Shown: positions 1 through 5,503, counted from the stretch's first letter. The stretch: DNA of 8,170 bases from Polaromonas sp. (GCA_014376885.1 JACMQR010000354.1:1-8170); one strand, 5' to 3'. Numbers and translations are program-made. Notes: a model not told the origin generated them from the letters alone.

Positions 1-86
1 AGGGTCGCCACCAGCGCGCGGCGCATGAAGGCGAATTCGGCAAACGGCCCGATCACCCAGTCCCACAGCCATACGGTTGCTGTCAT
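1..86 (-). CDS. aztB: AztB/ZnuB-type metal ABC transporter permease (N-terminal fragment)
   Basis: This is the first 28 codons of a gene that continues past the left edge. The visible protein begins MTATVWLWDWVIGPFAEF and goes on with AFMRRALVAT. A short Trp-rich start followed by 'PFAEFAFMRRAL' is typical of the membrane subunit of cluster 9 (zinc/manganese) ABC importers, particularly the AztB group. The ATG (86-84) overlaps the TGA of the ATPase gene (85-83) in an ATGA junction, so the two are translationally coupled. A GAGG lies just upstream, with a run of seven G beyond it. The permease should form the inner-membrane channel that passes metal, probably zinc, from a periplasmic binding protein to the cytoplasm. 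The metal is inferred from the neighbouring ATPase and the Zur-like regulator. No substrate-binding protein gene is visible and it may lie beyond the edge. Confidence 0.75.
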   Translation of the reverse strand, partial: MTATVWLWDWVIGPFAEFAFMRRALVAT

Positions 87-880
87 TGCCTCACCCCCCC
101 GGCCGCCCGGCGCACGGCCGCGCCATCCAGGTCGCACAGGCCGGCGCTGTCATCCCAGGCCTCGGCCATGGCGTGGGCGCGCCGCAGGCTGGGCTCGGCC
201 AGCACGTCGCCGGTGGCGCCCCAGGCGACCAGCTCCCGGGCCAGCAGCAAGGTGGCCGGAAAGTGCTGGCGCACCTGCTCGGCGTCATGCAGCACGGCAA
301 TCACCGTGCGCCGCTCCTGGTGCCACTGGCGCACCAGCGCCAGCAGGGCGCCGGTGGTCTGGGCGTCGATCGCATTGAACGGCTCGTCGAGCAAGATCAG
401 CTCGGCGTCCTGTACCGCCAGGCGGGCAAACAGCACCCGCTGGAGCTGGCCGGTCGACAAGCTGGCAATCGGCCGCCGCGCAAAGCCCTCCAGCCCGACG
501 GCGTGCAGGGCGCTGTCGATCCGCGCCGCCATGGTCCGGTTGACGCCGCCCCAGGCGCCCGCCATGCCCCAGCAGCCCAGCAGCACGCAGTCGCGCACCT
601 CGATGGGAAAGCTGCGGTCGATTTCGGCCAGCTGCGGCAGGTAGGCAATGCGCCGCAGCGGCGGCGCCACCTGCACCGCGCCGCCCGCACGCCCGCCTTC
701 GACCGGCACCAAGCCCATGATGCTTTTGAGCAGGGTGCTTTTTCCCGAGCCGTTGGGCCCCACCACCGCCGTCAGCGAGCCGGCTTCAAAGCAACCGCTG
801 ACATGGTGCAGCGCCGGATGCCGGCGGTAGCTCACCGTCAGGTTGCGCAGCACCACCGCCGCCGCGCCGCCCGCTACCAC
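83..880 (-). CDS. aztA: AztA-type zinc/metal ABC transporter ATP-binding protein
   Basis: This is the ATPase subunit of a cluster 9 metal importer that powers uptake through the permease encoded directly downstream. All nucleotide-binding motifs are present: Walker A GPNGSGKST, Q-loop YLPQ, signature LSTGQ (LSGGQ in most relatives), Walker B LILLDEP and H-loop VLHD. The stretch IAYLPQLAEIDRSFPIEVRD and the C-terminal LLLARELVAWG and AWDDSAGLC closely resemble zinc transporter AztA proteins as I remember them. The reading frame is open up to a TTG at 919. I chose the GTG at 880, which gives 265 residues and overlaps the stop of the preceding small gene in GTGGTAG. Another GTG at 856 would match the usual family N-terminus equally well, and none of the starts has a clear ribosome binding site. 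The gene ends in an ATGA overlap with the permease. Zinc is inferred and manganese is possible. Confidence 0.85.
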   Translation of the reverse strand: MVAGGAAAVVLRNLTVSYRRHPALHHVSGCFEAGSLTAVVGPNGSGKSTLLKSIMGLVPVEGGRAGGAVQVAPPLRRIAYLPQLAEIDRSFPIEVRDCVLLGCWGMAGAWGGVNRTMAARIDSALHAVGLEGFARRPIASLSTGQLQRVLFARLAVQDAELILLDEPFNAIDAQTTGALLALVRQWHQERRTVIAVLHDAEQVRQHFPATLLLARELVAWGATGDVLAEPSLRRAHAMAEAWDDSAGLCDLDGAAVRRAAGGVRQ

Positions 881-1092
881 GGGGCCGCGTCCAGCTGCGC
901 CCAGGCAACCGCCAGCCAAAGCAGCACCACGACCGGCAGCACCGCCAGCAGGCGCAGCCAGGCCGGCCAGGCCAGCACCGACGCGCCCGCCCGCGGCCGG
1001 GCTGCATGAACCGCGTGGACGGCGTGGGCCGCGTGCGGCAAAGCCGGCGCGGCAGCGGGCGCTGATCGGCGAGGGGAGGCAACAGGGTTCAT
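874..1092 (-). CDS. Small single-pass membrane protein with a His repeat, first main gene of the azt operon
   Basis: I do not recognise the family. The 72-residue protein starts MNPVASPRRS. It then has an Ala/Pro-rich stretch and a regular repeat, PHAAHAVHAVHAARP, that places histidines at 20, 23, 26 and 29. A single hydrophobic segment follows at about residues 43-66 (WPAWLRLLAVLPVVVLLWLA), and the tail is short. The arginines before the segment predict that the N-terminus, and so the His repeat, faces the cytoplasm. The stop at 874-876 lies inside the start region of the ATPase gene, which argues for co-translation. The start codon ATG (1092-1090) overlaps the stop of a nine-codon leader ORF in ATGA; there is no good ribosome binding site of its own. 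The position next to a metal importer suggests a metal-binding or accessory role. It could be a spurious ORF in GC-rich DNA, but the hydrophobic segment and the tight overlaps favour a real gene. Confidence 0.6.
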   Translation of the reverse strand: MNPVASPRRSAPAAAPALPHAAHAVHAVHAARPRAGASVLAWPAWLRLLAVLPVVVLLWLAVAWAQLDAAPW

Positions 1093-1118
1093 TTTTTCAA
1101 GAGCGGCATGGCGGTCAT
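1089..1118 (-). other. Possible nine-codon leader ORF of the azt operon
   Basis: The reverse strand reads ATG ACC GCC ATG CCG CTC TTG AAA AAA TGA, encoding MTAMPLLKK. Its TGA overlaps the ATG of the next gene in an ATGA junction. It lies about 34 nt after the predicted transcription start and lacks a recognisable ribosome binding site. It may be a translational-coupling leader or simply chance. Confidence 0.3.
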
Positions 1119-1130
1119 GGGAAGCGGTAA

Positions 1131-1151
1131 TAATGCAACCAAATTGCAATA
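1131..1151. promoter_or_regulatory. Palindromic operator copy 1 (probable Zur box)
   Basis: This is a 21-bp imperfect palindrome, TAATGCAA then CCAAA then TTGCAATA. The half-sites match in 7 of 8 positions (a perfect partner would be TTGCATTA). It shares its form with a second copy at 1163-1183, 32 bp away centre to centre or about three helical turns, so bound dimers would sit on the same face of the DNA. It covers roughly +1 to +21 of the leftward promoter and the -35 region of the rightward one. The adjacent Fur-family gene makes that regulator the obvious ligand; this is inference. Confidence 0.7.
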
Positions 1152-1166
1152 GCCACAAATTATAAT
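1138..1166 (+). promoter_or_regulatory. Rightward promoter of the zur-ABC operon
   Basis: A perfect TATAAT lies at 1161-1166 on the plus strand. It overlaps the minus-strand TATAAT because ATTATAAT (1159-1166) is self-complementary. The hexamer 17 bp upstream is ACCAAA (1138-1143), a poor -35. A transcript starting near 1173 would have a leader of about 100 nt before the regulator gene. Both operator copies overlap this promoter, which implies autoregulation. The -10 is clear and the rest is inferred. Confidence 0.5.
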
Positions 1167-1187
1167 GCAATCAAGTTGCGTTAATAT
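1159..1187 (-). promoter_or_regulatory. Leftward promoter of the azt operon
   Basis: On the minus strand there is a perfect TATAAT -10 hexamer (positions 1164-1159). A weak -35 candidate, ATATTA (1187-1182), lies 17 bp upstream. The predicted transcript starts near 1152. Operator copy 2 fills the spacer and operator copy 1 covers the start region, so a bound repressor would block RNA polymerase. The -35 match is poor, so the promoter may be weak or activator-assisted. Confidence 0.55.
1163..1183. promoter_or_regulatory. Palindromic operator copy 2 (probable Zur box)
   Basis: This is a second 21-bp palindrome, TAATGCAA then TCAAG then TTGCGTTA, with 7 of 8 positions matched between half-sites. 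It agrees with copy 1 at 17 of 21 positions, and the left half-site is identical. It covers the spacer of the leftward promoter and the -10/start region of the rightward one. Paired, similar palindromes in an otherwise GC-rich sequence are strong evidence for a dimeric repressor site. Confidence 0.7.
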
Positions 1188-1274
1188 GTGTTTTTACCGC
1201 AGGCCGTTTTGCCTGAATGCAGGCCTTTCGGGCCGGGTACCGGCAAGCCGGCGACGCTATTTGAATAGGAACTG

Positions 1275-1781
1275 ATGAATTCGACCGATCCCACGGATGC
1301 CATCGACGCCCTGCTGTCGGCCCATGGCCTGCGGCGCACGGCAGCGGCGCGGCGGGTGCTGGGCTGGCTGCTGGCCCATCCCGAGACCAGCTACACCCAT
1401 GCCCAGCTGCAAACTGCGTTGAACGGCGACGGCGCCCTGGCGCTGGACCGGGTCACGCTCTACCGGCTGATCGACCGGCTCACCCAGGTCAGCTTGCTGC
1501 TGTGCCGGGTCGACGCCAGCCGGGTGCGCCGCTACCAGGCCATGCCGGCCGGCGTGCATGCCATGCCGCACTTCGAATGCCAGACCTGCCACCGCGACAG
1601 CCCGCTCGCCGGCGCCCTGCAGGCCAGCGGCCATGACCTGGACCGCGCTGTCCAGTCGGCCCTGGCCGCGTTGCAGGCCTTGGGCTACCAGGGCCTGAGC
1701 ATGGATTTCGCGGTGCGCGGCGTGTGCGCCGACTGCTCCGCCGGGCCGGTCCCGGCGCCTGGCCTTCAGGCCAGCGCATGA
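1275..1781 (+). CDS. zur: Fur-family transcriptional regulator, probably Zur
   Basis: This 168-residue protein is the usual size for the Fur family, metal-dependent DNA-binding repressors. The winged-helix domain fills the first half, with HGLRRTAAARRVLGWLLAH (18-35 region) and the recognition helix RVTLYRLIDRL (59-69). Two CxxC pairs, C102/C105 (HFECQTCH) and C151/C154 (VCADC), form the structural zinc site typical of Zur and Fur. H95, H99 and H106 are candidate sensor-site ligands; the familiar His-rich motif of many Zur proteins (HHHDH before the first CxxC) is not present. The start ATG is preceded by AGGA four bases upstream. The gene lies just downstream of two palindromic operators and its stop overlaps the start of the next ATPase gene (ATGA). 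It probably represses itself, the downstream ABC genes and the divergent azt operon. Iron or another metal cannot be excluded from the sequence. Confidence 0.85.
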   Translation: MNSTDPTDAIDALLSAHGLRRTAAARRVLGWLLAHPETSYTHAQLQTALNGDGALALDRVTLYRLIDRLTQVSLLLCRVDASRVRRYQAMPAGVHAMPHFECQTCHRDSPLAGALQASGHDLDRAVQSALAALQALGYQGLSMDFAVRGVCADCSAGPVPAPGLQASA

Positions 1782-2449
1782 TCTGCACCCGGCAACTGTC
1801 CTTCCGCTATGCCGGCGGTCCGGCGCTGGCGTTTGCCGACCTGGACGTGCCGCAGGGCGGCGTGCTGCTCCTGAGCGGCCCATCGGGCTCGGGCAAATCG
1901 ACCTGGCTGGCGCTGGTGGCCGGGCTGGCACCGCCCGCGGCCGGACGGCTTGAAGTCGCTGGCCAGGCGCTGGGCGCGGGCGGCTTGAAAAACTCGGCGC
2001 TCGATGCCTGGCGCGCCCGGACGATTGGCTTTTTACCGCAAAAGCTGCACCTGAGCGCGGCGCTGTCGGTGCAGGGCAACCTGGCCCTGGCGCTGTGGGC
2101 CGCCGGCCAGGCGCCCGACGACGCGCGCATCGCCCAGGCGCTAGCGGCCCTGAGCGTGCAGGCACTGGCTTTGCGCAAGCCAGCGCAGCTGTCGGGCGGT
2201 CAGGCGCAGCGCGTTGCGCTGGCGCGGGCGGTGCTGCTCGGGCCCCGGGTCATCCTGGCCGACGAACCCACGGCCAGCCTGGACGACGCGGCGGCTTTGG
2301 CGTCGCTGGCTGTGCTGCAGGACACCGCCCAAGCCCACGGCGCCACCCTGGTGGTGGCCACCCACGACCGCCGCGTGGCGCTGTTCTTTTCTGAAAAAAA
2401 CAGCAAAACAAGCCTTCAGCGCTTGCAGCTCGTCGCTAAGCAGCTATGA
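1778..2449 (+). CDS. LolD/MacB-class ABC transporter ATP-binding protein
   Basis: This is the ATPase partner of the FtsX-like permease that follows. In the 223-residue protein, Walker A GPSGSGKST is at 34-42, Q-loop FLPQ ends at Q88, signature LSGGQ is at 138-142, Walker B VILADEP is at 158-164 and H-loop histidine is H196. DEPTASLD is characteristic of the LolD/MacB/FtsE group. The ATG is chosen because it overlaps the regulator's stop (ATGA) and has AGG seven bases upstream. An in-frame GTG 54 bases earlier would sit within the regulator gene. The last 20 residues (SEKNSKTSLQRLQLVAKQL) are unlike the rest: the DNA is AT-rich and reads like a dispersed repeat (see the repeat at 2394-2465). 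The stop overlaps the permease start in another ATGA. Systems of this class usually do mechanotransmission or extraction of envelope substrates rather than classic import; the substrate here is unknown. Confidence 0.9.
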   Translation: MICTRQLSFRYAGGPALAFADLDVPQGGVLLLSGPSGSGKSTWLALVAGLAPPAAGRLEVAGQALGAGGLKNSALDAWRARTIGFLPQKLHLSAALSVQGNLALALWAAGQAPDDARIAQALAALSVQALALRKPAQLSGGQAQRVALARAVLLGPRVILADEPTASLDDAAALASLAVLQDTAQAHGATLVVATHDRRVALFFSEKNSKTSLQRLQLVAKQL

Positions 2450-2465
2450 ACATCGTAGCAATTTC
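2394..2465 (+). repeat. Dispersed-repeat-like segment spanning the ATPase/permease junction
   Basis: This is an AT-rich island with a run of A at 2394-2401, TTCAGCGCTTGCAGC and AAGCAGCTATGAAC, lying in GC-rich coding DNA. AGCGCTT ... AAGCAGCTA elements of this form are common between genes in Comamonadaceae genomes, from memory. The reverse complement aligns with a stretch at about 6625-6680: TCA-TAGCTGCT followed by a degenerate middle and CAAGCGC/TTGCAC-AAGGC/AAGCC. Here it encodes the last residues and stop of the ATPase and the start codon and first residues (MNIVAIS) of the permease. Exact borders are uncertain. Confidence 0.5.
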
Positions 2466-3648
2466 CTGGCGCTACCTGTGGTCCAGGCCGCTGGCTGCTG
2501 CGCTCAATGTGCTGCTGCTTAGCCTGGGGCTGGCGTCGATCACGTTTTTGCTGCTGGTCAGCCACCAGTTGAGCAGCGCGTTCGAGCGCGACCTGGCCGG
2601 CATCGACCTGGTGGTGGGCGCCAAAGGCAGCCCGATGCAGCTGATCTTGTCAGGCGTGTTCCAGCTCGATGTGCCCACCGGCAACATCCCGCTGGCTGCC
2701 GTCCAGGCCCTGCAGGCGCATCCGCAGGTGGCCCGCTTGATTCCGATCAGCATGGGCGACAGCTTCCAGGGCTTTCGCATCATCGGCACGACGCCGGACT
2801 ACCCGGCCCACTACCAGGCTAGATTAGCCGAGGGCGCGATGTTCAGCACGCCGATGCAGGCGGTGCTGGGCGCGCAGGTGGCGCGGCAAAGCGGCTTAAA
2901 GCTCGGCGAGCGCTTCACCGGCAGCCACGGCTTGGCGCCTGGCGGCCACGCCCACGGGCAAAGCGCCTACACCGTCACCGGCATCCTGGCGCCCGGCGGC
3001 ACGGTGCTCGACCGGCTGGTGCTCACGCCGCTCGAATCGGTCTGGCGGGTGCATGAAACCGACACGGCGCTGGACGACGAGGACCGCCTGGTCATGGCCC
3101 AGGAGCGCGAGGTCACGCTGGCGCTGATCAAGTACAAGACGCCGCTGGCGGCGGTGACGCTGCCGCGCTTTGTCAACACCACCACGGAAATGCAGGCGGC
3201 TGCGCCGGCGTTCGAAATCACCCGCCTGCTCAGCCTGCTCGGCGTCGGCCTGGATGTGCTGCAGGCGCTGGCCGGCGTGCTGCTGCTGACAGCGGCCCTG
3301 AGCGTGTTCATTGCGCTGTGGGGCGCGGTGCGCGAGCGCCGGGCCGACCTGGCGCTGCTGCGCATGCTCGGCGCGCCGCCGCGCAAGGTGGCCGGCCTGC
3401 TGGTGTGCGAGGCGCTGTGGCTGGCCTTGCTGGCCAGCCTGCTGGGCGTGCTGGCCGGCCAGGGCCTGAGCGCGCTGCTGGCCTGGGCGCTGCAGCTGCA
3501 AAACTCGGTGCTGGTCGGCGCCCTGGCCTGGCCGGCCGAGCTGGCCGCCGTGCCAGCGCTGGCGCTTGGCGTGGCGCTGGCGTCCGCCCTGCTGCCGGCC
3601 TGGCAGGCCTACCGGGTCAATGTGTTCGAGCTTCTCCAACCGAGGTAA
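2446..3648 (+). CDS. FtsX/MacB-like ABC transporter permease of a Zur-linked system
   Basis: The 400-residue protein has the MacB/LolC layout: one N-terminal membrane segment (about 18-38), a periplasmic domain (about 40-265), then three C-terminal membrane segments (about 273-295, 318-348, 356-386). The cytoplasmic stretch RERRADLALLRMLGAPPRKV (297-316) is the usual contact with the ATPase. The family contains the PA4065-type permeases of zinc-regulated clusters. The periplasmic domain carries a His-rich loop, H161, H168 and H170 in SHGLAPGGHAHG, that could bind metal; this is inference. The start codon lies within the stop of the ATPase gene, with no ribosome binding site visible, so translation depends on coupling. 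A functional ABC complex would be two permeases plus two ATPases in the inner membrane. The substrate is not evident. Confidence 0.88.
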   Translation: MNIVAISWRYLWSRPLAAALNVLLLSLGLASITFLLLVSHQLSSAFERDLAGIDLVVGAKGSPMQLILSGVFQLDVPTGNIPLAAVQALQAHPQVARLIPISMGDSFQGFRIIGTTPDYPAHYQARLAEGAMFSTPMQAVLGAQVARQSGLKLGERFTGSHGLAPGGHAHGQSAYTVTGILAPGGTVLDRLVLTPLESVWRVHETDTALDDEDRLVMAQEREVTLALIKYKTPLAAVTLPRFVNTTTEMQAAAPAFEITRLLSLLGVGLDVLQALAGVLLLTAALSVFIALWGAVRERRADLALLRMLGAPPRKVAGLLVCEALWLALLASLLGVLAGQGLSALLAWALQLQNSVLVGALAWPAELAAVPALALGVALASALLPAWQAYRVNVFELLQPR

Positions 3649-3673
3649 CCCGGCCGCTTTGGCCGCCCACTCC

Positions 3674-3940
3674 ATGAAAAACTTCAATTTAACCGTAAAA
3701 CTGCTTCAGGTGCTTTTCCTGATTGCGTTTACTGCTACGCTTTCCGTAGCGTCTGCCCAGCACAGCGACAAGGAAACCAAAGAAGACATCCAGCGCCACC
3801 GGGCCATGGCCGCAGCCCACGAGGCGGCTGCCAAATGCCTGGAATCAGGCAAGAACGACGAGGTTTGCCAAATTCAGCTGCAAGCCGCTTGCAAGGGCCT
3901 GGCAATTGGCAAATACTGCGGCATGAAGCATGTGCATTGA
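3674..3940 (+). CDS. Small exported four-cysteine protein
   Basis: I recognise no named family. The 88-residue product has a clear Sec signal peptide (MKNFNLTVKLLQVLFLIAFT, cleavage likely after ASA at 28), giving a mature part of about 60 residues. That part has four cysteines (C55, C65, C73, C82), enough for two disulfides, and several histidines including the C-terminal KHVH. Upstream in-frame starts exist inside the permease gene, but the ATG at 3674 is the one that yields a signal peptide. No ribosome binding site is close: GAGG lies 28 bases upstream at the permease stop, and a weak hairpin (CGGCC-GCTTT-GGCCG, 3651-3665) intervenes. The position between the permease and the DUF3299 gene suggests a periplasmic accessory of the same system, perhaps metal-binding. 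It does not look like the DUF2796 protein found in the Pseudomonas cluster. Confidence 0.75.
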   Translation: MKNFNLTVKLLQVLFLIAFTATLSVASAQHSDKETKEDIQRHRAMAAAHEAAAKCLESGKNDEVCQIQLQAACKGLAIGKYCGMKHVH

Positions 3941-3996
3941 CCGGCGGCCAAGTGGCGCCTGGCATGGCGCTTTGAACACCACTGAAGGAGTCCGGC

Positions 3997-4611
3997 ATGG
4001 GGCATAGCGATTTTCCTGATATTTCGGGCTGGCATGGCCGCTGGCGCCGGGCCGCTGCCGGCGCGCTGGCCGCCGGCCTGATGGGGACGGCCCCCGGCTG
4101 GGCGCAGGCGCAAGCCGGGCCGCCAGCCCGCGCCACCGACAGCCGCCCCAAGCCGGGCGCGCCGGCCACCCTGGATGATTTTTCTGGCGTGCCAAGCGGG
4201 CAGGGTCCGGGCGTGCATGGCGCCAACAGCCCGTTTGCGCCGCTTTCGGCGCGCGACGATGTGGTGGCCTGGTCGGTCCTGACCGCCGTCAAAACCAAGA
4301 CAGCCAACAACCGCATCGTTCCGGTCTTCACCCTGAGCCAGCTGACGCTGCACCAGAAAACCCAGCGCATCCAGGGCTTCATGATGCCGCTCGACCCGGG
4401 CGCGACTCAGCGGCACTTTTTGCTGTCGTCGGTGCCGCTGACCTGCGCTTTTTGCATGCCGGGCGGGCCGGAAAGCCTGGTCGAGGTGAAAAGCAAAACG
4501 CCGGTGAAGTACAGCATGGAGCCGGTCGTGGTGGAGGGGCATTTCCAGGTGCTGACCGACGACGCCTTTGGCATGTACTACCGCATCACCGACGCGTCGA
4601 GCGTCAAGTAG
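3997..4611 (+). CDS. Exported DUF3299-family protein of the Zur-linked ABC system
   Basis: The 204-residue protein starts with an arginine-containing n-region and a hydrophobic core (GRWRRAAAGALAAGLMG) ending near AQAQA at 36-40, so it is exported. Next comes a Pro/Ala-rich linker and a C-terminal domain (about 88-200). QRIQGFMMPLD, HFLLSSVPLTCAFCMPGGPESLVEV and the terminal GHFQVL ... YRITDA fit DUF3299, the family of PA4066. C150 and C153 form a CxxC just before MPGGPE. The two arginines at the start of the hydrophobic segment could also be read as a Tat-like signal. GGAG is well placed upstream of the ATG. It closes the rightward operon and is probably a periplasmic partner of the ABC transporter. 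Biochemical function is unknown; the CxxC may bind metal or be redox-active. Confidence 0.82.
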   Translation: MGHSDFPDISGWHGRWRRAAAGALAAGLMGTAPGWAQAQAGPPARATDSRPKPGAPATLDDFSGVPSGQGPGVHGANSPFAPLSARDDVVAWSVLTAVKTKTANNRIVPVFTLSQLTLHQKTQRIQGFMMPLDPGATQRHFLLSSVPLTCAFCMPGGPESLVEVKSKTPVKYSMEPVVVEGHFQVLTDDAFGMYYRITDASSVK

Positions 4612-4876
4612 CCGGCCCTGAATGCCGCCTGCCCGCGCCAGTAGTTCGGGTGCGACCGGGCTGGCTAGGTTACCCCGGAAAATTGTGCGTTACGCTGTGG
4701 ACAAGTGCCTGAACAACTGCCGAATGCGGCGCCAGCCTTGACGCTGCGGGGAGTGCCCAAAAAACAGGCGCCTGCCGCCGGGTGGCTGGCGAACCCTCGG
4801 TTGCGGTGGCGCCCCGCCGCGCCAGCCGGCGCAGTGGACGGTCAGAAGGGCAAAAAAATCAGGTACGCTGCTTGCC
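4612..4876. other. 265-bp intergenic stretch without a supported gene
   Basis: It separates the zinc-linked operon from pssA. I see a GC-rich hairpin at 4819-4832 (GCGCC-AGCC-GGCGC), a pair of distant inverted repeats GCCAGCC/GGCTGGC (around 4740 and 4790), and a weak hairpin near 4633-4665. There is no U-tract terminator and no convincing promoter hexamer pair. Open frames here lack start signals and coding character. Confidence 0.5.
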
Positions 4877-5503
4877 ATGACACTGCCAAAAATGAACAAG
4901 CCGTTTGCCATGATCCGGGAATTTCATCTGGCCGACTGGTTCACCCTGGCCAATGCGGTTTGCGGCACAGGCGCCTTGTTTTCCACCATGTCGTACCTGC
5001 AGACGAGCAGCATTCAGCATATCTACTATGCCTGCGCGCTGGTGATGGCCGCGCTGGTGTTTGATGTGTTCGACGGGCGCATTGCCCGCTGGCGCCAGAA
5101 AACCTCGGTCCTGGGCCGCGAGCTCGATTCGCTGGCCGATGTGATTTCCTTCGGGGTGGCGCCGGCGGTGATTGCCTATGGCTGCGGCATGCAGGGGCTG
5201 TACGACCGGATCGTGCTGGCCGGGTTCGTGGCCTGCGGCGTGTCGCGCCTGGCGCGCTTCAACGTCACGGCCGAGTCGCTGTCGGGAGATGGCGGCAAGG
5301 TCAAATATTTCGAAGGAACGCCGATCCCGACCTCGGTATTGCTGGTCCTGGTGCTTTGGCTGGCCGCCTGGCAGGGTGCGCTGCATGAGTCGCTGTGGGG
5401 CGGAAAGTGGGTGTTTGCCGGCTTCACGCTGCATCCGCTGGTGCTGCTGTTTGCCCTTTCCGGCTCGCTGATGGTCAGCCGGATACGGGTGCCGAAGTTT
5501 TGA
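4877..5503 (+). CDS. pssA: CDP-diacylglycerol-serine O-phosphatidyltransferase (phosphatidylserine synthase)
   Basis: This integral membrane enzyme joins CDP-diacylglycerol and L-serine to make phosphatidylserine and CMP, the first committed step to phosphatidylethanolamine. The CDP-alcohol phosphotransferase signature is complete: D63, then D66-G67-x2-A70-R71-x8-G80-x3-D84-x3-D88, in the stretch VFDVFDGRIARW to GRELDSLADVISFG. Hydrophobic segments at about 50-64, 88-105, 118-128, 152-166 and 180-196 fit the membrane fold. At 208 residues it is on the short side for bacterial type II enzymes. The start is uncertain: ATGs at 4877, 4892 and 4910 are in frame, and none has a good ribosome binding site (AGG lies 13 bases before the first). 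In many Burkholderiales pssA sits with ilv/leu and psd genes, but here it stands alone between short unrelated genes. Confidence 0.92.
   Translation: MTLPKMNKPFAMIREFHLADWFTLANAVCGTGALFSTMSYLQTSSIQHIYYACALVMAALVFDVFDGRIARWRQKTSVLGRELDSLADVISFGVAPAVIAYGCGMQGLYDRIVLAGFVACGVSRLARFNVTAESLSGDGGKVKYFEGTPIPTSVLLVLVLWLAAWQGALHESLWGGKWVFAGFTLHPLVLLFALSGSLMVSRIRVPKF

Noticed and set aside
94..100. A run of seven C (seven G in the ATPase gene) that could slip and cause phase variation
   Set aside because: It is short for slippage, lies in the last few codons of the ATPase, and runs of this length are expected in GC-rich DNA.
77..1009. A 310-codon plus-strand open frame across the azt ATPase region
   Set aside because: It is antisense to a gene with all ABC motifs and has Arg/Gln/His-rich low-complexity composition typical of GC-rich shadow frames.
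1257..2165. A 302-codon minus-strand open frame opposite the regulator and ATPase
   Set aside because: It is Pro/Arg/Ala-rich without domains and fully antisense to two well-supported genes.
2896..3687. A 263-codon minus-strand open frame opposite the permease
   Set aside because: Its Gln/His/Arg-rich repeats reflect Leu/Ala codons of the permease on the other strand.
3955..3970. GCGCC/GGCGC hairpin followed by TTT between the four-Cys and DUF3299 genes
   Set aside because: The stem is only 5 bp and the T-run is three bases; a terminator inside the operon is not supported.
4696..4704. TGTGGACAA, one mismatch from a DnaA box
   Set aside because: It is a single near-match with no cluster of boxes, no AT-rich unwinding element and no replication genes nearby.
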